Of a DNA stretch of 64,000 nt, positions 46,567 to 57,385 are shown in pieces. The stretch is taken from the NCBI GenBank assembly GCA_022496805.1, contig CM040091.1:9910336-9974335 (forward strand), given 5' to 3'. Source of the stretch: Pohlia nutans. Taxonomy: Eukaryota > Streptophyta > Bryopsida > Bryales > Mniaceae. The position numbers and the translations under genes were made by a program. The stretch's first letter is position 1. Every line of letters begins with the position of its first letter. The notes under the pieces are model-generated. The model was not told the origin of the DNA. It ran no database searches and saw nothing but the letters and a program-made list of their open reading frames with translations.

Positions 46567-47668
46567 ATGTCTACCCAGCAGAGTGACGATTACAATCATC
46601 TTCTAGCGCTTGGCACGAGAATCATTAGCGCATGGGCGACTGCCGAAGGCTACTCGGAATCTCAGCGGCTCCGGCTCCTGAAACTGCTCAACTTGGACTT
46701 CCTGATCCGTTTGCCTGTCAGGCCGGGACTTGTCAAGCAACAATCACCAGCTGGGCTGCGCTTTCTCTGGCATCACCATGCGGCCGCCACGCTCGGATGG
46801 AAGGGTAGGAGGTCCGAAGGTCACCCGCGCGGCTTCTCTGCTGAAATCAACAATTTCTTGCGCACCAAGTGGTTCCCAGACCATAAAGGAAGTAGCGACG
46901 TCTCACGCGCTCTTGATTGCCGAACCAACGGAGGTGATGGAGGATCCAAGCGCTCAAGAGAGGAGGAGTGTATCGATGGACATACCAACAAATCACGGAA
47001 GTGCATGGGGAGCCCAATCATGAGAACTAGCCGTGAGGAATGACGCCGACGTGTTGTGGTCCTCCCAAGAGCCTGAAGAAGACAGTGATGGTGAATGCGG
47101 CTGGAAGGAGGGCCAAAGCGATTCACTGGAAGGCAGTTCTAGCGAAGGTGGAGAGGACACGGACTTGGACGACATACTGCGAAATGAGGGTGAGCAAAGT
47201 GAAGAAGGAGTGGAAACAAAAGATGGGGATGATCACGAGGACGGGGGCATGGAGTGTGAGGGCGGACAAGCCGCGCCAGCTGAAAGTAGCCACGTCAAAC
47301 AACGGCTCAAAGAATTGGCCAGAAAAAGGTCACACGGTCAAGCATCACTGACAGGTGAGACACGCAACCCATGACTATTTTCGATGTTTCATTGAATTTG
47401 GAGTCTACTGTAGAAAATTGCGACGTGGCTGATGGCGAGATTGGGGCGTTGTGAAGGCGCGCCGGTTCCTGTAGAGGCCGTGGACCTTGTCATGGCAGCC
47501 GGCGAGGCGGCGGATGACGCAGACAACACCCTGGCCAGCAGTCAGGCGGGGCGCACCGAACGCGGTGGCCGGGGATGTTGCGGTGGGCGCGCTGCGCGTG
47601 GGAGCCGGGGAGCCGGATCAGCGTGTGGTGGCCGCGAAAGACATGGGGGAGGACATGAAGGCACAGCC
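46567..47668 (+). pseudogene. 5' portion of piggyBac transposase gene, cut off by the copia insertion
   Basis: An ATG at 46567 in good context opens a frame (start MSTQQSDDYNHLLALG) to 47043. A second frame at 47024-47354 is strongly acidic (EEDSDGECGWKEGQ, GEDTDLDDIL), as in the N-terminal region of piggyBac transposases. It ends at a CAG-GTGAGA donor. A third piece, 47432-47668, is Ala/Gly/Arg-rich and is interrupted at CAGCC by the retrotransposon; its frame is the one that continues beyond the other LTR at 53148. How the first two frames connect (a short intron or a frameshift) is unresolved. Assignment rests on the shared frame across the insertion and the acidic character, not on sequence identity. 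Confidence 0.5.
47664..47668. repeat. Target-site duplication of the copia element, left copy
   Basis: CAGCC lies immediately before the 5' LTR and again immediately after the 3' LTR at 53143-53147. Confidence 0.95.
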
Positions 47669-47926
47669 TATTGAGGTAATTGATGCAACGTAGTATTGCT
47701 AGAAGCCAAAGACGTACGGGTGCTAAATAATGGTGTGTGGGAGGAGGGGTTAGGCATGGGCTGATCTCTAGAGTGTCCTTGTGATGAGTTATCCCATATG
47801 GTTTGTCCATGGTGACCTCCTAGTGTACACTACTTAAGGTGGAAGGCCTTTGAGTAAAGATTATCTCTTTCTACGCATTCCTTGTGTTTGTGTGTGTGCC
47901 TTGTGCAATCTTCTCTACCTTCAATA
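47669..47926 (+). repeat. 5' LTR of copia retrotransposon
   Basis: 258 bp, starting TATTGAGGTAATTGATG and ending CTCTACCTTCAATA, so its termini are the inverted hexamers TATTGA and TCAATA. By eye it is identical to the 3' LTR. Confidence 0.95.
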
Positions 47927-47940
47927 GGTTATGGGCCCAC
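47927..47940 (+). promoter_or_regulatory. Primer-binding site for an initiator tRNA-Met half-molecule
   Basis: GGTTATGGGCCCAC directly follows the 5' LTR. It is the exact complement of GTGGGCCCATAACC, the anticodon stem-loop of plant initiator tRNA-Met, rather than of the tRNA 3' end used by most plant copia elements. Drosophila copia is known to prime in this way. Confidence 0.8.
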
Positions 47941-48754
47941 TCATGTGTGTTTCATGAGTATTAGATTGCATTTGTGCAAGTATTTTGAGGTCGGTGCGCA
48001 ACGGGCGGTTTTGGAGCATTGTTGGAGGTTTTGGAGCTTGTTGAAGCGTTGGTGTTTCTTGGAGGTGTGCATGGGCTGAAGTTACATGTTGGAGCACTCT
48101 CTTTGGTCAATTTCTTCCCTTGATCTCCTTCTTTTCTTTCTTCTATCTCTTCGTTGCGAGTGGAACTTCGTTTGGTTCAATTGTGAGCATTTGAGTAAAT
48201 GCAAGTGATTTGTGAGGTGTGAAGACTCTCGTGGAGGGTCTACCATCTGATCCTAGTGATTAGGCACTTGCTTTGAGGTGTTGCATGTGTTTCATGCTCT
48301 TGGGGTGCTCAAATTTTCATTTGGAGCTAGTTTGTGCACAAAGGTGCGGTTTTGAGCAATTTCAATGCGATTGGGGTTTTGAGGGACTTGTGTGAGTTCA
48401 TGTGCATTGAGTGAGTGCTCTTGAAGGACACAAAGGTGTCATTGACGTGCATTGAGTGTTTGGGGACACTAAGGCGTCGTATTGAAGCATTTGGAGTTGT
48501 TTTGAGCTCCATTGAGTGATTTGAGGGGTTTTGGTGAGCCTCTTTGCATTTTTGGGTGAGGGTTCTCACATTTGAGTGTTGGGAGGCGTGTGTGGAGCAC
48601 AAAAAGTGCTGATCTAGTGTTTGGGGTTGTTTTAAACCCATTGGGTGCACAAAGGTGCAATATCAAAGCAAAAAAAAAAAAAATCACAAAAACAAAGTTG
48701 TGTGTTTGAGTTTGAGGTTTCATTTGTGTGGGGAGGCATACGTAAGTGAGGATC

Positions 48755-51700
48755 ATGGCATCTTTTGAGGGTGAGGGTCCCAAGGTCGTGGACAAGTTTG
48801 ATGGGGTGAATTTCCACTTGTGGAAATTCAAAATGGAGATGGTGATGGCCGAGAAGGAGTTGTGGGAGATTGTCGAGGGTAGTGAGGAACCTCCTTTCTC
48901 TTCTACGGATCCTAGGATCATGCAAGCGTACACGAGGAGGGAGAAGAAGGCATTTGCCATTTTGGCACTCAACCTCGCGGATTCGCAACTTGCGCACATT
49001 CGTTCGTGCAAGACACCCGCGGAAGCATGGTCCAAGCTTTGCAACATTCACGAAGCGAAAACATTGGCCAACATTTTGTTTTTGAGGCGTAAGTTCTTCA
49101 CCATCAAGATGGGCGAAGAAGATGACATGTTGGCGCACATCAACAAGGTCAAAGCTCTCGCGGATCAACTCAACGGTTGCGACGTGTCGGTTACGGATGG
49201 TGACATCGTGATGACACTTTTAGAGAGCCTTCCATCATCATACGAGTACCTCATCGTGGCGATGGAGTCAAGACCCATTACGGAGCTCACATTGGACTAT
49301 GTGACCTCACGGTTGTTGCACGAGCTTTCGCGGCGAAAGGAGAACGAGTCTCGAGAAGATGGAGCGGCACTCGTGGCGAAGCAATTCAAGAATGGAGGCG
49401 GTGGGAGCTCAAGCGACAAGGTGTGCTTCTATTGTGGTAAGAAGGGCCACATTGCCAAATTTTGCTTCAAACGCAAGAGGGATGAGAAAGGGGAGAGTGC
49501 AAACAACACTAAAACTCGTGACGATGATGAGTACGCATTTACGGCTAGATATGAGGCAAGCATGAGCGATGGCATCGAGGGTGATGCAAGCATGAGTGAT
49601 GGTATCGAGGGTGATGCAAGCATGAGTGATTGGATTGAGGTTGGTGATGAGTATGCAAACATGGCAAGCAATGTATCGTGCAATGGTAGTACGAGTGATT
49701 GGATTGTTGATTCGGGGGCTACAAGCCACATGTCACCACATAAAACTTGTTTTCATTCGTATGCTCTCATTAATCCAAGGAGAGTGATTTTGGGAGATGA
49801 TACGGTGCTTGAGGCCGTTGGCAAGGGCCAAATTGTTGTAGACACCGAGGTGAGGGGTCGTGTGAAGACAATCACTATCCAAGATGTCCTCCACGTTCCC
49901 AAATTAACGGCAAATTTACTATCGGTGAGGCAATTAGTGGCAAAACACTTGAGGGTTGAGTTTAGTGATAAGGGGTGTTATGTGTTGTCACCGAGTCGAG
50001 ATGAGGTGGCCATCATTGAAGAACACGAGGGCTTGTACCACATCAAGTTCTCCAAGGTGCATTCGAAGGAATCGGCGGCGTTGGCGCATTCAAACTTGAA
50101 GGACGACAAGTTGGCGTTGTGGCATCGTCGACTTGGCCATTTGAACATCAAGAGTGTGAAGACACTACGCGGCATGGTAAGCGGTATGGACCTTCATCAA
50201 TTGAAAGTGGATGCTTCTACATTCACGTGTGAAGGTTGCATTGAAGGCAAGCAACAACGGTTGTCATTTGCGGGTGAAGGGGCGACACGGGCCACAAAAG
50301 TTTTGGAGATCGTGCATTCGGATGTGTGTGGCCCCATGAAGACCACATCGATGGGAGGTTGCAAGTACTTTGTGACCTTCATCGATGATTTTTCAAGGAA
50401 GATATGGCTCTACCCTATCAAAGCCAAGAGTGAGTGCTTTGAGAAGTTCAAGGAGTTCAAGACATTGGTGGAGAACCAATCCGAGTTTAAGATCAAGGTG
50501 TTTCGGTCGGACAATGGCGGCGAGTACATGTCCAAGAAATTTGACGAGCTTTTGAAGAATGAAGGCATCGCACGCCAAACTTCGGCCCCGTACACGCCTC
50601 AACAAAATGGAGTTGCGGAGCGCGCAAATCGCACCATTGTAGAGATGGCGAGGAGCATGTTGCACGCTCAAAACTTGAAGTTGGACCTTTGGGCGGAAGC
50701 GGTGGTGAATGCGGTATACACACGCAATCGGTGTCCAACAAGCGCGGTTGAAGGCATGACGCCGGAGCAAGCGTGGAGTGGGAGGCAACCATGTGTTGCA
50801 CACATGCGCATCTTCGGATGCATTGCATATGCGAAGGTTCCTGACGAACGGAGGACGAAACTCGAGGCTAAGGCCTTGAAATGTGTGTTTCTTGGGTATT
50901 GTGAAGGTACCAAGGCGTATAGACTCATGTCGGTGGACACGAGGAAGATCATTCGGTCACGTGATGTGACATTTTGTGAGGAGTCTACTATGGAGGCTCC
51001 TTTGGAGGTTGGTCCAAGTGGGAGTAGTGGAGACGTTTTGGTGGACACACCCTCCAAGTCTCCTAGTGTTGTTGATGTAGGTGATGATGACGGTGATGAC
51101 GGTGATGACGAAGCTGGCGACACGGAGGTTGTTGAAGCGCCATCGAGCTCAAAGGCCAAGAATGGCGCAAAGGGCACGCAAGAGGAGCAAGTTTCTTCAA
51201 GCGAGCGGCGGTACCCCGAGAGATCGCGCAAGCCACCTGGAGAATGGTGGAAGAACCACATCTTCCCTCAAGTGGAGGACGAGCATGCGAATGTGGCATC
51301 ATCGGATGGTCCATTGACCATTCGAGAAGCCATGCAAGGTGAGGATGCGGTCAAGTGGGAGCGCGCCATGCAAGAGGAGTACGACTCTCTAATTGCTAAC
51401 GGTACGTGGCAATTAACTCCCATTCCAAAGGATCGCAACCCCATTGGTTGCAAATGGGTGTTTCGGACAAAGAGGGATGTTTCGGGTATTGTTGTGCGTC
51501 ACAAGGCAAGATTAGTAGCCAAGGGGTTCGCGCAAGTGCATGGGGTGGACTTTCACGAGACGTTTGCTCCCGTGACCAAGTTCACCACCATTCGATGCAT
51601 TCTTGCCATTGGAGCGGCCTTGGACTTGGAGATGCATCAAATGGATGTGAAGACCGCATTTTTGAATGGCGATTTGGAGGAGGATATCTACATGGTGCAA

Positions 51701-52909
51701 CCTGAGGGGTTTGTGCAACAAGGTAATGAGCACCTTGTTTGTAAGTTGCAAAAATCATTGTATGGGTTGAAACAATCTCCAAGAGCGTGGTACCAAAAGA
51801 TTGACACGTTCTTGGTTGCACACGGGTTTACTAGGAGCATTGCGGATCATAGTCTCTACTTCATGCAAGAGGGGCAACATGTGGTGATTGTGATCATATA
51901 TGTTGATGATTTGATCATTCTTGCAAGCCTCATGAGTTTAATGAATGCATTAAAAGGCATGCTTGAGAGAGAGTACGAGATGAGTGATCTTGGAGAATTG
52001 CACTTTTGTCTTGGTGTTGAGTTTGTGCGAGACAGGGCTACACGCACTATCACCATGAGTCAAGGCAAGTATGTGATGGACGTGCTCAAGAGATTCGGGA
52101 TGGAGGATTGTAAGCCCGTGGCAACACCATTGGATGCAAACTCCAAGCTCGTCAAGCTTTCGGAGGAGGAGTATGCGATGGAGGCTAAATCGATGGCGGA
52201 GGTGCCATACAAGCAAGCGGTGGGGTCATTGATGTATGCGATGATTGCGACACGGCCCGACCTTGCGTATCCAATTAGCGTGGTGAGTCAACACATGGCG
52301 AGACCGGGCTCGATGCATTGGATGACGGTCAAGAGGATCATGCGTTATTTGAGGGGCACAAGCGATGTGAAGTTGTGTCTTGGAGGCAAAGACATTGTGT
52401 TGAGCGGCTATTGTGACGCGGACTACGCGGGAGACACGAGCGATCGAAGATCGACAACGGGCTACATGTTCAAGGTCGGATCGGGAGCGGTGTCGTGGAA
52501 TAGCAAGCGGCAACAAACGACGGCGACATCAACGGTGGAGGCCGAGTACATGGCTACGAGCCATGCCACGAAGGAGGCCATTTGGTTGAGGCAACTAATG
52601 GTGGATGTGGGTTGCACACAAGGTGAGGCTACAACGATTATGTGTGACAACCAAGGGTGCATTTCACTTGCAAAGAACCCTACACATCATTCACGCACGA
52701 AGCACATTGATGTGCAATACCACTTCATTCGGGAGAAGTTGGAATTGGGAGTTATACATTTGGAGTATTGCCCAACGGAGCACATGGTGGCGGATGTGCT
52801 CACAAAGGGTCTTTGTAGAGACCGACACCAACGATTAGTAATAGCATTTGGACTTAGAGGCTTTGGCTCTACGCAAAGTGGGAGTATTGAGGTAATTGAT
52901 GCAACGTAG
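48755..52909 (+). CDS. copia gag-pol polyprotein
   Basis: One frame of 1,384 codons from ATG 48755 (the same frame is open slightly further upstream but without ATG). Order is protease-integrase-RT-RNase H, as in Ty1/copia. The Gag region is followed by a zinc knuckle CFYCGKKGHIAKFC, then protease WIVDSGATSH. The pre-integrase domain has LWHRRLGHLN and CEGCIEGKQ. The integrase triad lies in VHSDVCGP, FRSDNGGEY and GVAERANRT, with 35 residues between the last two acids. Reverse transcriptase shows FLNGDLEEDIYM, LYGLKQSPRAWY and YVDDLIIL. RNase H ends with TSTVEAEYMA. Between knuckle and protease is a 10-residue tandem repeat (GDASMSDGIE). The last eight codons lie inside the 3' LTR. No stop or frameshift was seen. 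Confidence 0.96.
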   Translation: MASFEGEGPKVVDKFDGVNFHLWKFKMEMVMAEKELWEIVEGSEEPPFSSTDPRIMQAYTRREKKAFAILALNLADSQLAHIRSCKTPAEAWSKLCNIHEAKTLANILFLRRKFFTIKMGEEDDMLAHINKVKALADQLNGCDVSVTDGDIVMTLLESLPSSYEYLIVAMESRPITELTLDYVTSRLLHELSRRKENESREDGAALVAKQFKNGGGGSSSDKVCFYCGKKGHIAKFCFKRKRDEKGESANNTKTRDDDEYAFTARYEASMSDGIEGDASMSDGIEGDASMSDWIEVGDEYANMASNVSCNGSTSDWIVDSGATSHMSPHKTCFHSYALINPRRVILGDDTVLEAVGKGQIVVDTEVRGRVKTITIQDVLHVPKLTANLLSVRQLVAKHLRVEFSDKGCYVLSPSRDEVAIIEEHEGLYHIKFSKVHSKESAALAHSNLKDDKLALWHRRLGHLNIKSVKTLRGMVSGMDLHQLKVDASTFTCEGCIEGKQQRLSFAGEGATRATKVLEIVHSDVCGPMKTTSMGGCKYFVTFIDDFSRKIWLYPIKAKSECFEKFKEFKTLVENQSEFKIKVFRSDNGGEYMSKKFDELLKNEGIARQTSAPYTPQQNGVAERANRTIVEMARSMLHAQNLKLDLWAEAVVNAVYTRNRCPTSAVEGMTPEQAWSGRQPCVAHMRIFGCIAYAKVPDERRTKLEAKALKCVFLGYCEGTKAYRLMSVDTRKIIRSRDVTFCEESTMEAPLEVGPSGSSGDVLVDTPSKSPSVVDVGDDDGDDGDDEAGDTEVVEAPSSSKAKNGAKGTQEEQVSSSERRYPERSRKPPGEWWKNHIFPQVEDEHANVASSDGPLTIREAMQGEDAVKWERAMQEEYDSLIANGTWQLTPIPKDRNPIGCKWVFRTKRDVSGIVVRHKARLVAKGFAQVHGVDFHETFAPVTKFTTIRCILAIGAALDLEMHQMDVKTAFLNGDLEEDIYMVQPEGFVQQGNEHLVCKLQKSLYGLKQSPRAWYQKIDTFLVAHGFTRSIADHSLYFMQEGQHVVIVIIYVDDLIILASLMSLMNALKGMLEREYEMSDLGELHFCLGVEFVRDRATRTITMSQGKYVMDVLKRFGMEDCKPVATPLDANSKLVKLSEEEYAMEAKSMAEVPYKQAVGSLMYAMIATRPDLAYPISVVSQHMARPGSMHWMTVKRIMRYLRGTSDVKLCLGGKDIVLSGYCDADYAGDTSDRRSTTGYMFKVGSGAVSWNSKRQQTTATSTVEAEYMATSHATKEAIWLRQLMVDVGCTQGEATTIMCDNQGCISLAKNPTHHSRTKHIDVQYHFIREKLELGVIHLEYCPTEHMVADVLTKGLCRDRHQRLVIAFGLRGFGSTQSGSIEVIDAT

Positions 52910-53142
52910 TATTGCTAGAAGCCAAAGACGTACGGGTGCTAAATAATGGTGTGTGGGAGGAGGGGTTAGGCATGGGCTGATCTCTAGAGTGTCCTTGTGA
53001 TGAGTTATCCCATATGGTTTGTCCATGGTGACCTCCTAGTGTACACTACTTAAGGTGGAAGGCCTTTGAGTAAAGATTATCTCTTTCTACGCATTCCTTG
53101 TGTTTGTGTGTGTGCCTTGTGCAATCTTCTCTACCTTCAATA
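52885..53142 (+). repeat. 3' LTR of copia retrotransposon
   Basis: 258 bp, apparently identical to 47669-47926. Followed at once by CAGCC (53143-53147), then by the interrupted piggyBac coding sequence. Confidence 0.95.
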
Positions 53143-54809
53143 CAGCCAGTCGAGCCGGGCGAGGTGGGCCAGGTCGGGCCCGGGGCGCAACGGATCAACG
53201 ACGGGCTGCAGCAGGTCGTGGGCGGGGGCGGGGAGCAGGGGCACACCGTCCAGAGAGCCCATTTGGAGAGTCTTCATGGGCTCAAGAGCATGCCACCTAC
53301 ATTCACAATGAAATCACCTTTACAGGTGATCAACCAGGTCATACGCATCCTTTCCGTGATTTCCCGTCACCCATTGCCATATTTGAACGGTTTTTTTCGC
53401 GAAGGACACTAGAAAAGATTTGCATTGAGTCTAATCGATATGCCGGGATGCTAAATGAGAACGGGAATCCTCGCGGAGGTATAAAGTGGTGGAAATTAGA
53501 TGTTCCTGAGTTGAGAGCATGGATTGGGATATGCATGCTAATGGGGGTGAAAATACTACCAAACCATAGGTCATATTGGAGGCAATCATGTCCATTTCTA
53601 CATTGCCAAGTTATATCTTCGTGTATGTCGAGGCAGCGGTTTGAAAGAATATCCGCTTGCTTACATATAGTTGATGACAGATTGTTGCCAACTAACAAGG
53701 ACCACCCCAACTATGACAAATTGGGTAAGCTCAAGTGGTTGTTGACAGAAATTTGGTCAAAGTGTATGGAAAATTCGAATCTAGGTCAATTTGTAACCGT
53801 CGATGAGATGATGGTTAGGTACAAGGGCAAGTATTGCCCCATCCGGCAATACATGCCAAATAAACCAACGAAGTGGGGTATAAAAGTTTGGTGCGTTGCC
53901 GATGCTTCGCGAAAATACGTGTATGATTTTGAGGTCTACACGGGAGCAAGTGTCAAAAACATGGTGAGTCAGGCTGGGCCAGGGGAAGCAAAGACTGGCT
54001 ACGAAGTAGTTTTGAGTCTTATGTCAGGATTGTATGGGCGAGGCCACATGGTATTTATGGACAACTTTTTCACTTCGGTGAAGTTGTTGAAGGCTATGGT
54101 TGAAAAGGGGACATATGGTACAGGGACAGTGAGATCTAATTGCAAGGATCTGCCACAAGCCATGGCAGACAAAACATTGTGGGCTAAGATGCCCCAAGGA
54201 ACTTTTGGTTGGCGCATGCATTCTAGCCGCAAAATTTCGTGTGTGACATGGGTTGACAAAAAGCCCGTGCTTTTGTTGTCAACCCATGCCAATCCCCTCT
54301 CTAAAGATCCTAATAATCCTGATACTGTCCCTCGGCAAATAGGAAGTGAGAGAAGGAATATTCCAACATCGCCGGTACACAAAGCCTACACCAAATGGAT
54401 GAGAGGTGTCGATGTGTCGGACCAACTTCGCGGTGAGTACTCGTGCCAAGTCCGGAGCCACAAGTGGTGGCACCGGTTGTTTTTCTTCCTTCTTGACACT
54501 ACAAGGGTGAATAGTTGGATTATCCATAAGTCTTGTGCCAAGAGGGATGGAAAGAAGGCTCTCGAGCATGTGGAGTTCACCATGGAACTTGCGAATGCTC
54601 TAATGGCGGAGTGGGGCAAGAGAAGAGGATGCACTTCCAAATTCAACCGCCGGCCTTGTGTGCATGGATTGGTGAAGATTGACAAAAAGAGAGTATGCCG
54701 GGAATGCCACTCCACAAAGTTGACAAAATTCATGTGTCCTCAATGCGGAGACGTGTCACTTCACATGGGGGCTTGCTTCTTCCGCTCTCATTCTCTACTA
54801 AGAAAATGA
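53143..54809 (+). CDS. piggyBac-family transposase, main catalytic part (5' end separated by copia insertion)
   Basis: DDE transposase that cuts and pastes DNA at TTAA sites. The frame is open from inside the LTR to the stop at 54809 but has no ATG before the catalytic domain, so the insertion has separated it from its start. After a Gly/Arg-rich stretch comes the domain start PFRDFPSPIAIFERFF, with IESNRYAG. The three catalytic Asp residues are in VTVDEMMVRYKG (codon 53802), MVFMDNFFTS (54060) and MRGVDVSDQLR (54411; second Asp 54420), in the expected order and with spacings of 86 and 117 residues. The C-terminus is a Cys/His-rich zinc-binding domain (CRECHSTKLTKFMCPQCGD, then HMGACFFRSH), as in functional piggyBac proteins. 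No stop or frameshift occurs here, so decay is recent or absent. A domesticated gene is possible, but the nearby TTAA elements favour a transposon. Confidence 0.92.
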
Positions 54810-57385
54810 CTCTAAAGAATATTCAGGTGTGTTTTCATTGAGTGATGGTATGGTGAATTCCCCCTTTTTTTTTGGCACAAATTGATAGAATCAATTGCAA
54901 AGAGGTATTTCATTATTTGGACTCATTGGATGTCTTGTATGTACCTTGATGTGGGCTGCTAATGAGACGGATGGGATAGGCTAAATTTTTTGGTGATCAA
55001 TTTTCGTCATCATTGGCACAGGCTCTATCTAAGCGTCCTCACCTGTTGATTTTAGCTCTCCAAGTGGCAGCCTCGTGAGTCACGCCGGCCCGGCCAGTCC
55101 CACTCCTTCCTGTTGAATCTCAGCGACTCATGAACAGCTGCTGGGCTGTCCACCTCCGGTCTTCCTGGCTTTCTCTCGCCACCCCCGGTCCTTCGTTGAG
55201 TGCTGGCAGTTTGTTTCCTTGCTGCAGGTAGGACGGAGCAGGCTGTTTAGGACGTTTTTGTGGATCTCCCGCGGCCGTTGCAAACCCTCGCAGACCCTCT
55301 CCGTTCCGGGGAGGACAAGGACGACCGGGGCCGTTGCAAACCCGGGTCGCAGTTTGGAATGACGCTGGGAGTCATGAATCTGCGACCCCACGCACCGCGG
55401 TCTCACGGTCGTTTTTGAGCCAGTTCGGCATTGGGTGTGCGTCGTCTGCTGGCCATGGGTGTGCATCGACTTGGACAACAGGCACCGGACGACGTGATTG
55501 CAGTTGAAGGGTTGGAGGTAGGACGGAGCAGTTTCAGGCTCATTTCTCCATGTCCACAGGACCGGAAGTAGCTGAGTTCAGTTGCTAGTTATTGAGAACG
55601 GTTTTTTCAGAATTTTGGTGCTACCCGTTGGCACATAGACCAAGGCTTATCCTTTTGTGGGCAGGAGAAATTATGGCAGCTCAACTACCGATTGTGGTAG
55701 GAGGTGGATGTTTCCTGAACTACTCTCATTTCTGTAGTCATCCACACCGGGCAGGTTTTGGTCTGCTTACAGGATGCTTGTCATTTTTGTATGTCACAAT
55801 GCAAGGATCGTAACGCTGCAGGCAATGATCCAATTTTCAATCTGATTGTGGGAATATTTACTTCATCTCATGTACTTCATGTTCAAATTTTTTGGGGTTT
55901 TTTGGAGAGGTCCAGGAGGTCAAATTTTGCATTTCAGCTGAAAAAAGCACCACTGCCCGCTTGCCGTCAACGCTGAAATAAACCGGTCAATCGCTATAAT
56001 CTCCACATCCGCTGCACGAAACTAAGTATTCACAAAATCCATGCACTCCCAAAGTCATTTCCTTCGAGATCTTACGGTTCAAATGCAAAAAAACAACGAC
56101 AATTGGTTCAAAAGCAGTTTCAAAATTTTCAACGAAAACTGCTAAAAATGGCATGCGACGAGGGCTCAGGACGTTTAGGGGTTAAATGTCAAGAGGGTCC
56201 TTGGAAAGCAGCCCAAGGAGCATCTCCAAAAGTCTACAGTAGCTCGAAAAGGAAAGAAGGAAAAAGACGGCCAGTTCGAGGAACATCTCTAAAACATTAC
56301 AACGGTTAGAAAATGAAAAAAAAAAAAAAAAAAAAAAAAAACGGCCAGCCTGCCTTTTGCAATAGCTAGCAGACATTATTCGTCAACGTTTTTGCTGATT
56401 TTTAATTAAAAAAATGTTTTGACTCTCTCCACAATTGTTGCTTGATTGTAGCTCCCCTTTCTCTCGATTCCTTCATTTGATTGTGGATTGTTCCACATAT
56501 GTTTAGTTTAGGCGCATTTGCTGAATTTAACCTCATTTTTCCATCACATCTCCAAAGCACTAATCCATTTCAAATTAGGTTGAGAAAATCCACTTGAAAA
56601 TCCATAGGACTTGCTTTGACGTTTAACGGTTAAACATCTATTCAATTACATTTTAGAAAAAATAATCATTTGCTTTATTGGGGATAACAACAAGCCCATG
56701 CCCATGTTGTTTTTTCATAGGAAAAGCACATTTGAAAAGACTTGAGCACTTAGGGGTTAAAGTATTGGTTCTATGGGTTTGAACACCTCCTTTTTACATC
56801 AAAAATGAAAATGGAACAAAGCTTGATTCGAGAAGTTTCCGAATCCGGGGCCGCGGTGACAGAGCCTCATAAATGAGGGTCCAAGGCCGTGGTCGGTCCG
56901 CAGCGTCACCACCAGGCAGCCACCTATTACTGACCGATCAACTAACGCATTCATGACCTTTCCCGGAAATATCCCTTTTCACACAGGGCCCACGGCCCGC
57001 CACCCCGCCCAGCCAGAGTGCCGTTGCGACGTCGATCCTTGTGCAGCTCCACTTTTTTTTATTTGATTTTCAAGCAACCTACACCAATTTTCCACACCAT
57101 TTTGCCATATCTACTGTTTCCTCACCATTTTTTTAATAGTTTTGTTTTTTGTTTTTTCCCCCCGGCTATGGCGCCATGTGCGTAAGAGCGTACTAGCTCC
57201 TCTCATCACTCTCTCGCGTAGTTTCTGGTTGAAATACAGAGCCAACTATGTTTTGGTTTCCTACCGTTGCGCACAACCCTCACTCGTCGTCTGCTATGAT
57301 TTAACTTAGCGCCTCAATCAGTCTGTTAGTTTTTGATTCTGAGTTTCTCAAACCCTAAGCCTTGGTTTTGAGGTCGTTCCTCACC
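54810..57385. other. 3' region of the piggyBac unit and NAA40 promoter region
   Basis: A GC-rich island at 55010-55560 holds direct repeats (GGTAGGACGGAGCAG at 55227 and 55517; CCGTTGCAAACCC at 55274 and 55332) but no recognisable exon. A piggyBac-type right end, CAGGACGTTTAGGGGTTAA, is at 56167-56185 and another (GAGCACTTAGGGGTTAA) at 56744-56760. An A-run of about 24 lies at 56318-56341. The presumed promoter and 5' UTR of the NAA40 fusion gene begin after about 57100. Confidence 0.5.

Larger units (their letters stand above)
47669..53142 (+). mobile_element. Complete Ty1/copia LTR retrotransposon
   Basis: A 5,474-bp element: 258-bp LTR, an 820-bp leader, one gag-pol ORF, a purine-rich tract (AAAGTGGGAG, 52875-52884) and a 258-bp LTR, framed by the 5-bp duplication CAGCC. 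The LTRs look identical and the ORF is uninterrupted, so the insertion is recent and may still be active. It lies in the same orientation as, and splits, the piggyBac transposase gene. Confidence 0.96.

Noticed and set aside
53070..53142. Idea that the copia LTR supplies a start codon for the piggyBac transposase
   Set aside because: The LTR part of the frame starts after a TGA at 53067 and contains no ATG; the apparent start at 53100 is GTG. The next in-frame ATG is already inside the catalytic domain.
55128..55478. 116-codon minus-strand frame in the GC-rich island
   Set aside because: No recognisable domain; the region contains overlapping direct repeats and open frames in several phases, as expected from GC-rich DNA.
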